Positions 16,003 through 25,058 are shown, counted from the first letter of the stretch. The stretch: DNA of 64,000 nucleotides from Psychrobium sp051201665 (GCF_051201665.1 NZ_CP179210.1:4154001-4218000), one strand, 5' to 3'. Made by a program: numbers and translations. Notes: generated by a model from the letters alone, not told the origin.

Positions 16003-16474
16003 ATGAATTTAATGACTGATATTGCCATAACTATCATATTGTTAATGTGGCCGCCTTGTATAATACCAATTGCATTAAGTAAGTGCTCTTGTTGTGCGTA
16101 GAGAAAATCAGCTAAAACAAGGCGCTCGATTGACTAATAGCTGGCTATTAGGATTGAGAGCAACGCCATTTTAGTTAATTTTAACAAGTACAAGTGGGCA
16201 AATATTTAATGCAATTGGTATAATAGGCGCAGTAATGCTCTTAGCAGGGCCCTCTGCGCACGACTCCCGCCATTTAGTCATAACTGTAATGATTATACTC
16301 ATTTATCCAATAGGTATATTTATATTGCTGTGGATATTCGCGCGAGATTTTTGGGGAATAACACCTATCATTCCCCTAGTTGCTTGTTCCATTCCAGTCT
16401 TTATCAGTCTAAGGAGTTTTAACTATCCAACGATACTAATTAACGTCTTCAAACAATCTAAAACTGATAACTAA
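16003..16474 (+). pseudogene. Small membrane protein gene split by MITE copy 2
   Basis: The 5' part reads MNLMTDIAITIILLMWPPCI and then runs into the repeat at 16064. Directly after the repeat the same frame sense resumes as IGAVMLLAGPSAHDSRH, then two hydrophobic helices (LVITVMIILIYPIGIFILLW and TPIIPLVACSIPVFIS). Removing the 157-bp repeat plus one copy of the TAA target triplet restores an uninterrupted reading frame of about 104 codons. The product would be a small three-helix membrane protein of unknown role. Its end overlaps the convergent gene at 16458 by 17 bp. Confidence 0.75.
16064..16220. repeat. 157-bp MITE-like palindromic repeat, copy 2
   Basis: The 15-bp perfect terminal inverted repeat TACCAATTGCATTAA and a central hairpin (CTAATAGC with GCTATTAG) are present. 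It is flanked by a 3-bp duplication TAA (16061-16063 and 16221-16223). It sits inside the small membrane-protein gene at 16003-16474. It is nearly identical to copy 3, copy 4 and copy 5. Confidence 0.93.
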
Positions 16475-16982
16475 TGGTCAAACCGCCTGCAGCACGCTCT
16501 TCTTTACTATGAGAGGCTTTACCGTACCCAGCTTCAAGACGAAAGCGCCAACCAGGGTGATTAATACCCTTAAAATAATAACTGTAAGAAAGACCTGCAC
16601 CATTTAAAGTTTCATCATCAAAAATAATTTTCAGAGTACACGCGAGAACATTCCCGATTGCTTCTCCGACATCAGTATGGTCGTCTCTAACTTTACAATC
16701 GTCGCCGTTATATATTCCTACAGCGCCAACGAATCCACCAAAAGCGTGATTTAGATTATCACCATATCCTTGTTCAAATCCTGCTGAAAAACCATCATCT
16801 AACGCCATTTTATAATTAGCGAACCAACGCTGTGATTTATCATCTGTCGCCATTGCCCCTTCTAATGTTACGAAATATGGATAACCAGCTCCTACTGAAA
16901 ACCCAAACTCGTTGGCGGTTGCAGAATTCGACGTTAATAATGCTAATGCTGAAAATGCCAAACCTGTCGCGATTTTTCTCAT
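16458..16982 (-). CDS. Small outer-membrane-barrel-like secreted protein
   Basis: 174 aa. The signal peptide spans residues 1-23 (GLAFSALALLTSNSATA). The mature part has alternating beta-strands (FGFSVGAGYPYFVTLEGA, FRLEAGYGKAS) and ends in LTISYQF, a C-terminal phenylalanine typical of outer membrane beta-barrels. Two cysteines (DDCKV, LACTL) may pair. The start is placed at ATG 16982 because AAGGATC precedes it and the signal peptide starts there; a longer reading from 17042 is unlikely. Eight strands would fit the length. Function unknown. Confidence 0.72.
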   Translation of the reverse strand: MRKIATGLAFSALALLTSNSATANEFGFSVGAGYPYFVTLEGAMATDDKSQRWFANYKMALDDGFSAGFEQGYGDNLNHAFGGFVGAVGIYNGDDCKVRDDHTDVGEAIGNVLACTLKIIFDDETLNGAGLSYSYYFKGINHPGWRFRLEAGYGKASHSKEERAAGGLTISYQF

Positions 16983-17169
16983 GATAGATCCTTGCTTAAA
17001 TAAAAAGATTTTTACATTACTATTCATTAGCGATAAGTACAATAGAACAACACAATTTGAAACAGTTTAGTTTTTAGCCGCTAATGATTAATAATCCTTT
17101 GATCTAAGTCAGTACACTTACATTAGATATGCCTAATATATAGTTTAAGTAATCCCACTGGACAAGCTA

Positions 17170-17400
17170 ATGACTGACAAAAGACGTATCAGAATTTTGC
17201 AAATTATCATGATTATTGGTATTGGATTGATATTGTTAGGGCATTACTTTATTAGTTATGCGAACTTGCCGCAGAAGATGGGTGTTAGCGGTATTATCAT
17301 CAGTGCTATGTGTGTTGCACTAGGAATTATTTGCTCCTTACCGACCAAGATCTATTTAACCATTCTTCTTATGCGCCAAGAAAAAGAATCAGAACATTAG
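17170..17400 (+). CDS. Small two- or three-helix membrane protein
   Basis: 76 aa, not recognised. Charged N-terminus MTDKRRIR, then hydrophobic helices at about residues 9-30 (LQIIMIIGIGLILLGHYFIS) and 39-58 (VSGIIISAMCVALGIICSL), a short third stretch (IYLTILLM) and a charged tail RQEKESEH. The translation start has no strong ribosome site. It lies alone between the barrel-like gene and repeat copy 3. Confidence 0.55.
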   Translation: MTDKRRIRILQIIMIIGIGLILLGHYFISYANLPQKMGVSGIIISAMCVALGIICSLPTKIYLTILLMRQEKESEH

Positions 17401-17448
17401 TTATTTTTTTGGTTTAGTAAGATCAGCCCCTTATCTAGCAAGTCGCCT

Positions 17449-17490
17449 AATAATTATTTAAGTGATCTTGTTGTGCTTAGGAAAAATTAA
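17449..17490. repeat. Truncated relic of the 157-bp repeat, next to copy 3
   Basis: TTATTTAAGTGATCTTGTTGTGC followed by TTAGGAAAAATTAA matches the left interior of the 157-bp repeat with mutations and stops where copy 3 begins. It looks like an older copy into which, or beside which, copy 3 inserted. Confidence 0.6.
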
Positions 17491-17647
17491 TACCAATTGC
17501 ATTAAGTAAGTGCTCTTGTTGTGCGTAGAGAAAATCAGCTAAAACAAGGCGCTCGATTGACTAATAGCTGGCTATTAGGATTGAGAGCAACGCCATTTTA
17601 GTTAATTTTAACAAGTACAAGTGGGCAAATATTTAATGCAATTGATA
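17491..17647. repeat. 157-bp MITE-like palindromic repeat, copy 3
   Basis: Almost identical to copy 2 throughout. The right terminus is GATA instead of GGTA. The flanking triplets are TAA on the left and TTA on the right. Both fit a TNA target but are not identical, so the insertion duplication is either mutated or lost by recombination with the relic on its left. Confidence 0.9.
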
Positions 17648-17704
17648 TTACTCAATATAGTTGAAAAGCCATTACTGTGCGAGCCTTGAGTTAAATTCAG
17701 GCAC

Positions 17705-17731
17705 AAAAAAAGCGCCCTAAGGCGCTTTTTT
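17705..17731 (-). terminator. Terminator of the ATP synthase operon
   Basis: AGCGCC-CTAA-GGCGCT stem-loop with A-run on one side and T-run on the other (extended stem AAAAAAGCGCC/GGCGCTTTTTT). It ends about 20 bp beyond the atpC stop and can act in both directions. Confidence 0.9.
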
Positions 17732-17750
17732 AAATCATTAACTAAAAGGC

Positions 17751-18173
17751 TTAACCTTTCTTACGAACCATTTCTAGTACGCGTAATTGAGCTACTGCAT
17801 TAGCTAATTGCTTAGCTGCTTCCGCGTAGTCCATATCACCAGAGTGATTGTTAATGTTTTCTTCAGCAAGACGCTTAGCTTCAACAGCTGCTTCTTCATC
17901 AAGATCACCGCCACGGATAGCAACATCAGCAAGGATGTTAACTAGCGATGGTTGAATCTCAAGAATACCGCCAGAAAGGAAGATAATTTCTTCCTCTCCG
18001 TTCTGTTTTACTAGGCGAACCATGCCGGGCTTAATGCTTGTTAGTAATGGCGCGTGACCAGGCATAATACCTAGTTCACCAGCGTCACCTGAAACCTGTA
18101 AAGATTCCACACGGCCAGAGAAAATTTGCTCTTCCGCGCTAACAACATCAAGATGTACAGTCATAGCAGCCAT
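17751..18173 (-). CDS. atpC: ATP synthase F1 subunit epsilon
   Basis: 140 aa, usual length. N-terminal beta-sandwich with VSAEEQIFSGRVESLQVSGDAGELGIMPGHAPLL, the family signature, and a C-terminal two-helix domain (EAAVEAKRLAEENI, AAKQLANAVAQLRVLEM) that can inhibit ATP hydrolysis. It is part of the central stalk with gamma. Last gene of the operon, 17 bp after atpD, with GGAGACAACT before its ATG. Confidence 0.97.
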   Translation of the reverse strand: MAAMTVHLDVVSAEEQIFSGRVESLQVSGDAGELGIMPGHAPLLTSIKPGMVRLVKQNGEEEIIFLSGGILEIQPSLVNILADVAIRGGDLDEEAAVEAKRLAEENINNHSGDMDYAEAAKQLANAVAQLRVLEMVRKKG

Positions 18174-18190
18174 AGTTGTCTCCTAAGCGA

Positions 18191-19573
18191 TTAAAGCTTG
18201 TTTGCTTTCTCGATTGCTTCGTCGATGCTACCAACCATGTAGAACGCTTGTTCTGGTAGGTCGTCGTATTCGCCAGCTAAAATGCCTTTGAATCCTGCGA
18301 TAGTATCTTTAAGTGCTACGTATTTACCTGGCGCACCAGTGAATACTTCAGCAACGAAGAACGGTTGAGATAAGAAACGTTCAATCTTACGAGCACGAGT
18401 TACGGTTTGCTTATCTTCTTCAGATAGCTCATCCATACCTAGGATCGCAATGATGTCTTTAAGCTCTTTATAACGTTGCAACGTGTTTTGAACGTCTTGT
18501 GCAATATCATAATGCTCTTGACCAACAACTAATGGATCAAGTTGACGAGACGTTGAATCTAGTGGATCGATTGCAGGGTAAATACCACGCGAAGCGATGT
18601 CACGAGACAGTACAACTGTCGCATCTAAGTGAGCAAAGGTTGTTGCTGGAGATGGATCCGTTAAATCATCCGCAGGTACGTATACCGCTTGGATAGAAGT
18701 AATCGAACCTTTCTTAGTTGAAGTAATACGCTCTTGTAATACACCCATTTCTTCAGCAAGTGTAGGCTGGTAACCTACCGCTGATGGCATACGACCAAGA
18801 AGTGCAGATACTTCTGTTCCAGCTAGTGTATAACGGTAGATGTTATCTACGAAAAGTAGAACGTCTAGGCCGTCATCACGGAATTTCTCAGCCATAGTCA
18901 AACCAGTTAACGCTACGCGTAAACGGTTTCCTGGAGGCTCGTTCATTTGACCGTAAACTAACGATACTTTATCAAGTACGTTAGATTCGTTCATTTCGTG
19001 GTAGAAATCGTTACCCTCACGAGTACGCTCACCAACACCAGCAAATACTGAGTAACCACTGTGCTCGATCGCGATGTTACGGATCAATTCCATCATGTTT
19101 ACTGTTTTACCAACACCAGCACCACCAAACAGACCGACTTTACCACCCTTAGCGAATGGACATACTAAATCGATTACTTTGATACCAGTTTCTAACAGAT
19201 CGTTAGAGTTAGCTTGCTCTTCGTAGCTTGGCGCTTCACGGTGGATTTCCCAACGCTCTTCTTCACCAATAGGACCCGCTTCATCGATTGGGTTACCTAA
19301 AACATCCATAATACGGCCAAGGGTTTGTTTACCCACTGGAACCTTAATTGGATACTGTGTGTTTTCTACGGTTAGGCCACGACGTAAACCGTCAGATGAA
19401 CCCATAGCGATAGTACGAACTACGCCACCGCCCAGCTGCTGCTGAACTTCTAGCACTAGGTTGTAACCTTCGTTAGTTACTTTTAGTGCGTCATATACTT
19501 TTGGTACCGACTCTTGTGGGAATTCAACATCCACAACCGCGCCGATTACCTGTACTACGTTACCTAAACTCAT
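18191..19573 (-). CDS. atpD: ATP synthase F1 subunit beta
   Basis: 460 aa catalytic subunit. The Walker A motif is GGAGVGKT near residue 150, the catalytic glutamate lies in GERTREGNDFYHEM, Walker B is LLFVDNIYRY, and the DELSEED-type segment is MDELSEED. Together with alpha it forms the hexamer that makes ATP. 35 bp separate it from atpG; GAGGAAAAATC precedes the ATG. No unusual residues seen. Confidence 0.98.
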   Translation of the reverse strand: MSLGNVVQVIGAVVDVEFPQESVPKVYDALKVTNEGYNLVLEVQQQLGGGVVRTIAMGSSDGLRRGLTVENTQYPIKVPVGKQTLGRIMDVLGNPIDEAGPIGEEERWEIHREAPSYEEQANSNDLLETGIKVIDLVCPFAKGGKVGLFGGAGVGKTVNMMELIRNIAIEHSGYSVFAGVGERTREGNDFYHEMNESNVLDKVSLVYGQMNEPPGNRLRVALTGLTMAEKFRDDGLDVLLFVDNIYRYTLAGTEVSALLGRMPSAVGYQPTLAEEMGVLQERITSTKKGSITSIQAVYVPADDLTDPSPATTFAHLDATVVLSRDIASRGIYPAIDPLDSTSRQLDPLVVGQEHYDIAQDVQNTLQRYKELKDIIAILGMDELSEEDKQTVTRARKIERFLSQPFFVAEVFTGAPGKYVALKDTIAGFKGILAGEYDDLPEQAFYMVGSIDEAIEKANKL

Positions 19574-19608
19574 GATTTTTCCTCAAAGCTTATTGGTTAT
19601 ACGATTGC

Positions 19609-20475
19609 CTAAACAGCTGCTGCGCCGGCTACAATTTCACCCAATTCTTGAGTGATACTCGCCTGACGTGCTTTGTTATAAACAAGTTGTAAATCGTCGA
19701 TCAAGTCTGATGCGTTGTCTGTGGCGCTTTTCATTGCCATCATACGTGCAGCCATTTCACAGGCAACATTTTCTACAACACCTTGATACACCTGAGACTC
19801 TACGTAACGCGTTAGAAGTACATCGAGTAATTCTTTCGCGTCTGGTTCGTAGAGGTAATCCCAATGATGAGATTGCTCAGTATTACCTTCTTGTTTTGGC
19901 AAAGGTAGTAGTTGATCGATTGTTGGCTCTTGAACCATAGTGTTCACAAACTTGTTGTGTACCACGTATAAACGGTCCAATTTACCTTCGTCATATGCTT
20001 TCAGCATAACTTGCACGCTACCAATAAGCTCTTGAAGTGACGGGGTATCGCCCAAACCTGAAGTTTGTGCAACAACGTCGCCGTTTCCAAAGCTATTGAA
20101 GAAGCTGATTGCTTTACTACCAATGAGTGCGAACTGTACGCTCGCGCCTTTAGTAGTCCATTCACCAGTATCTTTGGCAACTTTCTTAAACAAGTTAATG
20201 TTTAAGCCGCCACATAGGCCACGGTCACTCGAAATTACGATGTAACCAACACGCTTGACGTCACGCTCTTCCAAATAAGGATGGCGATATTCCAAGCTAC
20301 CTTCTGCGATATGACCAATCACTGAGCGCATGTTTGTGGCATATGGGCGTGACGAGTGCATGCGGTCTTGTAGACGACGCATTTTACTCGCAGCAACCAT
20401 TTCCATAGCGCTCGTGATCTTTTGAGTGTTTTTAACACTCGCGATCTTACTTTTTATCTCTTTTCCGCCAGCCAT
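19609..20475 (-). CDS. atpG: ATP synthase F1 subunit gamma
   Basis: 288 aa central-stalk rotor subunit. The start MAGGKEIKSKIASVKNTQKITSAMEMVAASKMRR is the conserved N-terminal coiled-coil helix, and the end helix has ATDNASDLIDDLQLVYNKARQASITQEL, the second signature. GGAGAAAGAAGAG precedes the ATG. In the middle of the atp operon between atpA and atpD. Confidence 0.98.
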   Translation of the reverse strand: MAGGKEIKSKIASVKNTQKITSAMEMVAASKMRRLQDRMHSSRPYATNMRSVIGHIAEGSLEYRHPYLEERDVKRVGYIVISSDRGLCGGLNINLFKKVAKDTGEWTTKGASVQFALIGSKAISFFNSFGNGDVVAQTSGLGDTPSLQELIGSVQVMLKAYDEGKLDRLYVVHNKFVNTMVQEPTIDQLLPLPKQEGNTEQSHHWDYLYEPDAKELLDVLLTRYVESQVYQGVVENVACEMAARMMAMKSATDNASDLIDDLQLVYNKARQASITQELGEIVAGAAAV

Positions 20476-20525
20476 CTCTTCTTTCTCCAGTTAGTTAGGT
20501 GTTGTTACCAACACCTATCACCGAC

Positions 20526-22067
20526 TTAGTAAGTCTGAGTTGCTACGAAGTTATCTAGCAGAGCTTTAAGACCAGATTCGATATCAGCGTCATAGCCGCC
20601 TTTAACGTTAATCTTAGCTAATAGCTCGCTACCTTCGCTGTTTGCGTAAGAAAGTAGAGACGCTTCAAAATCGACAACTTTGTTGATTTCAACGTCTTTC
20701 AAGTAACCTTTTTCAGCAGCAAAGATAACAACACCTTGCTCAGCAACGCTCATAGGAGCATATTGCTTTTGCTTCATTAATTCAGTTACACGTTGACCAT
20801 GCTCTAATTGAGCACGAGTTGCGTCATCTAGATCAGAAGAGAACTGAGCAAATGCCGCTAATTCGCGGTATTGTGCTAGTGCAGTACGGATACCGCCAGA
20901 AAGCTTCTTGATGATCTTAGTTTGTGCAGCACCACCAACACGCGATACCGAAATACCTGGGTTAACAGCAGGACGTAAGCCTGAGTTAAATAGATCTGTC
21001 TCTAGGAAGATCTGACCATCGGTAATCGAGATTACGTTAGTAGGTACGAATGCAGAAACGTCACCTGCTTGAGTTTCGATAATCGGTAGAGCCGTTAACG
21101 AACCAGTTTTACCTTTAACTTCACCGTTAGTGAACTTTTCTACGTAATCTACGTTTACGCGAGAAGCACGCTCTAATAAGCGACTGTGAAGATAGAATAC
21201 GTCACCTGGGTAAGCTTCACGGCCTGGTGGACGACGTAAAAGTAGAGAGATTTGACGGTAAGCAACAGCTTGCTTAGTCAGATCATCATATACGATTAGT
21301 GCATCTTCACCGCGGTCACGGAAGTATTCACCCATAGCACAACCTGAGTAAGGTGCTAAGAATTGTAGTGCAGCAGCTTCAGCAGCAGATGCAACAACAA
21401 CGATAGTGTTTTCTAGTGCGCCGTGCTCTTCTAATTTACGAACAACGTTCGAAATTGTAGAGTTCTTCTGGCCGATAGCTACGTATACACACTTAATGCC
21501 AGAATCTTTCTGAGCAATAATTGCATCTACAGCGATAGCTGTCTTACCAGTTTGACGGTCACCGATGATTAATTCACGTTGACCACGGCCAACAGGAATC
21601 ATTGTATCGATTGCTTTGATACCAGTTTGTACTGGCTCATCAACAGATTGACGGTCGATTACACCAGGAGCAATTACTTCTACTGGAGAGAAGCCATCGT
21701 TGTCGATAGCGCCTTTACCATCAATTGGCTCACCTAGTGTGTTTACAACACGACCTAGTAGACCACGGCCTACTGGTACTTCAAGGATACGTCCAGTTGA
21801 TTTAACTTTTACGCCTTCAGCAAGGTCAGCGTATGGGCCCATTACAACCGCGCCTACAGAATCACGCTCAAGGTTAAGCGCGATCGCGAAGCGACTGCCA
21901 GGTAGTTCAATCATCTCGCCTTGCATCACGTCCGCTAGGCCGTTGATGCGTAAGATACCATCGCTTACAGAAACGATTGTACCTTCGTTACGAGCTTCAC
22001 TAACAACTTCGAAAGATTCGATACGTTGTTTGATCAGATCACTGATCTCAGTGGAATTTAGTTGCAT
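20526..22067 (-). CDS. atpA: ATP synthase F1 subunit alpha
   Basis: 513 aa, the length of the Escherichia coli protein. The nucleotide-binding loop is GDRQTGKT, and the family signature PAVNPGISVSRVGGAAQ lies near residue 365. It holds the non-catalytic nucleotide sites and the start of the peripheral stalk contact at its N-terminus (MQLNSTEISDLIKQRI). 14 bp from atpH. Confidence 0.98.
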   Translation of the reverse strand: MQLNSTEISDLIKQRIESFEVVSEARNEGTIVSVSDGILRINGLADVMQGEMIELPGSRFAIALNLERDSVGAVVMGPYADLAEGVKVKSTGRILEVPVGRGLLGRVVNTLGEPIDGKGAIDNDGFSPVEVIAPGVIDRQSVDEPVQTGIKAIDTMIPVGRGQRELIIGDRQTGKTAIAVDAIIAQKDSGIKCVYVAIGQKNSTISNVVRKLEEHGALENTIVVVASAAEAAALQFLAPYSGCAMGEYFRDRGEDALIVYDDLTKQAVAYRQISLLLRRPPGREAYPGDVFYLHSRLLERASRVNVDYVEKFTNGEVKGKTGSLTALPIIETQAGDVSAFVPTNVISITDGQIFLETDLFNSGLRPAVNPGISVSRVGGAAQTKIIKKLSGGIRTALAQYRELAAFAQFSSDLDDATRAQLEHGQRVTELMKQKQYAPMSVAEQGVVIFAAEKGYLKDVEINKVVDFEASLLSYANSEGSELLAKINVKGGYDADIESGLKALLDNFVATQTY

Positions 22068-22081
22068 GCTCTAATCCCCAA

Positions 22082-22615
22082 TTACGATTGCAGCTGATTG
22101 CCAAGACGTTCTAATTTTCCACGTACTGATCCGTCAATTAACAGATCCTCTACGCGAATAATTACGCCAGCAACCAGAGATTTATCAATACTTACGTTTA
22201 GCTTAACTTTACGTGCTAGACGCTTTTCCAGTGACGCTGCCAAGTCGGCTTGTTGTGCGTCATTAAGTTCAGTAGCAGAAGTTACATCTGCGTCTACTTG
22301 CTTGTTATATTCATCATAGAACTGTGCAAATAATACTGACACTTCAGGAAGTACCAATAAACGTTCATTTTGAGCCATTACTTTTACAAAGTTATGACCA
22401 TTTTCGTTGAGTTGCTCACCGCCTAACTTGATCATCAAGTCAGCTGCGTCAGATGCCGCAGTGGTAGCTTTAAGCATTGAAACAACGGCATCTTCCGATA
22501 CGATTTGACCCATAAAGGTGATCATTTCTAACCACGAGTCAACATTGTTGCTCTCAACAGCAAAATCGAATGCTGCTTTAGCATAAGGTCGAGCGATGGT
22601 AGTGAATTCAGCCAT
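22082..22615 (-). CDS. atpH: ATP synthase F1 subunit delta
   Basis: 177 aa. N-terminal helical domain (TTIARPYAKAAFDFAVE) binds the top of alpha. The C-terminal domain, with LVAGVIIRVEDLLIDGSVRGKLERL, carries the OSCP/delta signature and joins the b stalk. 15 bp after atpF. Confidence 0.97.
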   Translation of the reverse strand: MAEFTTIARPYAKAAFDFAVESNNVDSWLEMITFMGQIVSEDAVVSMLKATTAASDAADLMIKLGGEQLNENGHNFVKVMAQNERLLVLPEVSVLFAQFYDEYNKQVDADVTSATELNDAQQADLAASLEKRLARKVKLNVSIDKSLVAGVIIRVEDLLIDGSVRGKLERLGNQLQS

Positions 22616-22630
22616 TACTCTTATCCTCTG

Positions 22631-23101
22631 TTATAGCTCGCCGACAAGTTTTTCAACAATGTCGTTCGCAGCAGCTTCATCGATTGAGCGCTCAAGAATT
22701 TTCTCAGCACCAGCAATTGCTAATGTAGCAACTTGTTGACGAAGATCTTCTTTAGCACGGTTACGTTCTGCTTCAACTTCTGCATAACCTGATGCGATGA
22801 TTTTATCACGCTCAGTCATGGCAGCTGTTTTTGCTTCATCAACGATTTGTGCTTTACGCTTGTTTGCTGCGTCAACGATAGATGCGGCTTGTGCTTTTGC
22901 ATCTTTCAATTGATCAGTAGCAGACGCTTGCGCTAGCTCTAAATCTTTGGTGGCACGTTCAGCAGAGGCCAAACCGTCAGCGATTTTCGCTTGACGTGCT
23001 TCAATTGCACTCATTAGTGGTGGCCAGATATATTTCATACAAAATATAACGAACACGATAAATGCAATCGATTGACCTAATAGGGTTGCGTTAAGATTCA
23101 T
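22631..23101 (-). CDS. atpF: ATP synthase Fo subunit b
   Basis: 156 aa. One N-terminal membrane helix (LLGQSIAFIVFVIFCMKYIWPPL) followed by a long charged, alanine-rich coiled coil that forms the peripheral stalk dimer, including ERNRAKEDLRQQVATLAIAGAEKIL. One b-type gene only, as in proteobacteria with a homodimeric stalk. Confidence 0.97.
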   Translation of the reverse strand: MNLNATLLGQSIAFIVFVIFCMKYIWPPLMSAIEARQAKIADGLASAERATKDLELAQASATDQLKDAKAQAASIVDAANKRKAQIVDEAKTAAMTERDKIIASGYAEVEAERNRAKEDLRQQVATLAIAGAEKILERSIDEAAANDIVEKLVGEL

Positions 23102-23144
23102 AACGTCTCTCCTAATTTATTAAAAGGTTAAAAGAGATACGTTA

Positions 23145-23402
23145 TTAACCAGCTAACATCGCGCCAAGTGGGTTGGTGAACAACATGTACATTGCGATAC
23201 CAACACCGATCATTGCGATTGCATCGATAAGACCAGCAACGATGAACATTTTAACTTGTAGCATAGGAGCCATTTCTGGTTGACGCGCAGCGCCTTCCAA
23301 GAACTTGCCGCCTAAAATACCAAAGCCGATTGCTGTACCAAGTGCACCTAAACCGATAAGTAGTGCAACTGCGATTGCAGTAAATCCTAAGATAGTTTCC
23401 AT
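23145..23402 (-). CDS. atpE: ATP synthase Fo subunit c
   Basis: 85 aa hairpin of two membrane helices. The ion-binding carboxylate is Asp60 (AGLIDAIAMIGVG), and the loop contacting the rotor is Arg40-Gln41-Pro42. An aspartate without the Gln/Glu-Ser set of sodium-type rings points to a proton-driven enzyme. GGAGAAACTA before the ATG. A 112-bp gap to atpB is the largest within the operon. Confidence 0.97.
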   Translation of the reverse strand: METILGFTAIAVALLIGLGALGTAIGFGILGGKFLEGAARQPEMAPMLQVKMFIVAGLIDAIAMIGVGIAMYMLFTNPLGAMLAG

Positions 23403-23514
23403 TAGTTTCTCCAGATAGTTTTAAAAATTAAAAATTGTAAAAAATTTGTTTCGTACGTTGAATCAAAAGCGTTGCTCATCATGTAGGAGCCCGACAATTA
23501 AAACAATCTATACA

Positions 23515-24297
23515 TTAATGATCTTCACAAGACATACTTAAATACACGACGGTTAACATCATGAAAATAAATGCTTGTAATAATACCACCATGATATGGA
23601 ACACAGCCCACACAAAGTGTAATGGTAATTGCCACACGCCTAACAAAGCGATAAGCATAAAGATCATCTCACCAGCGTACATGTTTCCGAATAAACGTAA
23701 GCCAAGAGATACTGGTTTTGCAATTAACGCTACCAATTCCATAACTAAGTTTACAGGGATAAATGCCCAATGATTAAAAGGTTGCATAGTTAGTTCTTTA
23801 ACAAAACCACCAACACCTTTCATCTTGATGCTATAAAAGATCATTAAGAAAAATACGCTGATTGACATACCCATAGTAATATTAAGGTCTGTCGTTGGAA
23901 CAACACGCATATACTCAATTCCCGCCGCTTGTGATGCCATAGGCAACCAATCAACAGGGATTAAATCCATTGTATTCATTAGGATGATCCACACGAATAT
24001 AGTCAATGAAAGAGGAGCAATTAACGCACTCTTACCATGGAAGGTATCTTTGACGGTACCATCAACGAATTCAACTGTCATTTCAATAAGACATTGTAAC
24101 TTTCCTGGCACACCAGTTGTTGCTTTTTTTGCAACGCTTCGGAATAACCAACAGAAAAGAATACCAAGACCTACCGAAAAAAGCAGTGAATCGACATTTA
24201 ACGACCAAAACCAATGATCACCAACCGTCCAATTATGGAGGTGATGAACAATGTAATCGCCAGATGTTTGAGGACCACCGGTATCAGATGCTGACAT
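23515..24297 (-). CDS. atpB: ATP synthase Fo subunit a
   Basis: 260 aa, five to six membrane helices. The essential arginine lies in SLGLRLFGNMYAGE, and the C-terminal helices have VVLLQAFIFMMLTVVYL. It forms the proton half-channels against the c ring. Starts MSASDTGGPQTSGDYIVHHL. Three bp separate its start from the atpI stop. Confidence 0.97.
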   Translation of the reverse strand: MSASDTGGPQTSGDYIVHHLHNWTVGDHWFWSLNVDSLLFSVGLGILFCWLFRSVAKKATTGVPGKLQCLIEMTVEFVDGTVKDTFHGKSALIAPLSLTIFVWIILMNTMDLIPVDWLPMASQAAGIEYMRVVPTTDLNITMGMSISVFFLMIFYSIKMKGVGGFVKELTMQPFNHWAFIPVNLVMELVALIAKPVSLGLRLFGNMYAGEMIFMLIALLGVWQLPLHFVWAVFHIMVVLLQAFIFMMLTVVYLSMSCEDH

Positions 24298-24300
24298 CTT

Positions 24301-24693
24301 CTATCCCACTTTTTTGGATTTAAAAATTAATGGTGAGAGCCAATGGAGTACTATTGCCAATGCGTATGTAACGAATAGTGGCAAATAAATCACGTCCAAA
24401 GTCTTAAACACCACCCAAAATAGCACTATCACTAAAACAAGCTTGAGTGCTTCGCCTTTAAAGAAATCACTAAGAACCTCTTTAGCAGCGCTCGCTCCGG
24501 CATTGCGAAAAGCTAATGTTGCAAAAACAAAATTTGGAAAAATGGAAATTAACCCGCCACATAGTGCCGAAAGCCCTGCCATTACACCATTTGTTAAGAA
24601 GAAAATGAGAGAGACCAACGTCACTGCCAGTGTTTGCAGACCTATCAACTTATACGCCGTTGAACGACCTTGCGATGCCAGTTTATTGACCAA
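24301..24693 (-). CDS. atpI: ATP synthase protein I
   Basis: 130 aa, four membrane helices (LQTLAVTLVSLIFFLTNGV, AGLSALCGGLISIFPNFVF, LVLVIVLFWVVFKTL, PLFVTYALAIVLHW). AtpI helps c-ring assembly and is often poorly conserved. The start is a TTG at 24693 supported by GGAG eight bases upstream; no ATG is better placed. First gene of the operon, so the promoter is in the 365 bp before it. Confidence 0.88.
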   Translation of the reverse strand: MVNKLASQGRSTAYKLIGLQTLAVTLVSLIFFLTNGVMAGLSALCGGLISIFPNFVFATLAFRNAGASAAKEVLSDFFKGEALKLVLVIVLFWVVFKTLDVIYLPLFVTYALAIVLHWLSPLIFKSKKVG

Positions 24694-25058
24694 TTTATTT
24701 ACTCCGCAACCTGCTTATTTTAGTGATGAGCCATTCTTCAAAAATAACTCAATATATCGCGCCGAAAAAAGCAAGCGGAAGTATACGTTTTCTGGCTAAT
24801 ATTGCAACTGAATAGCGGAGTGTTTTGACATAATAATACATAATTTGAGACTAAAGGAGGATGCTCCACTACATATTGTGTTACACATTCATGAAAATCA
24901 CCAAACAAAGGCCAGATCGGATCTGTGACGGGTTAGCGTTATATATTTCAAGGAGTGAGGAAATTTTTGCGGGGCTGTCATTGAATAAAAAACAAACAAT
25001 TTGATAAGTCATCAATAGCATCATTGTGAACTATTGACGACATCACCAATTAAAATAA
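24694..25058. promoter_or_regulatory. Intergenic region upstream of the atp operon
   Basis: 365 bp between parB and atpI with no gene seen on either strand. It must hold the main atp promoter (minus strand). A short palindrome CAGATC-G-GATCTG lies at 24913-24925. AT-rich tracts at 24985-25005 could serve as promoter elements, but I cannot pick a convincing -35/-10 pair. Confidence 0.5.

Noticed and set aside
16235..16474. Complete 79-aa membrane protein gene
   Set aside because: The frame joins with residues on the other side of the repeat; it is the 3' part of an interrupted gene.
13691..17647. CRISPR array or integron attC sites
   Set aside because: The repeats are long, irregularly spaced, palindromic and flanked by short target duplications; no cas or integrase gene with cassettes is present.
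24694..25058. tRNA or small RNA gene in the atp upstream gap
   Set aside because: No cloverleaf or convincing RNA structure with promoter and terminator could be seen.
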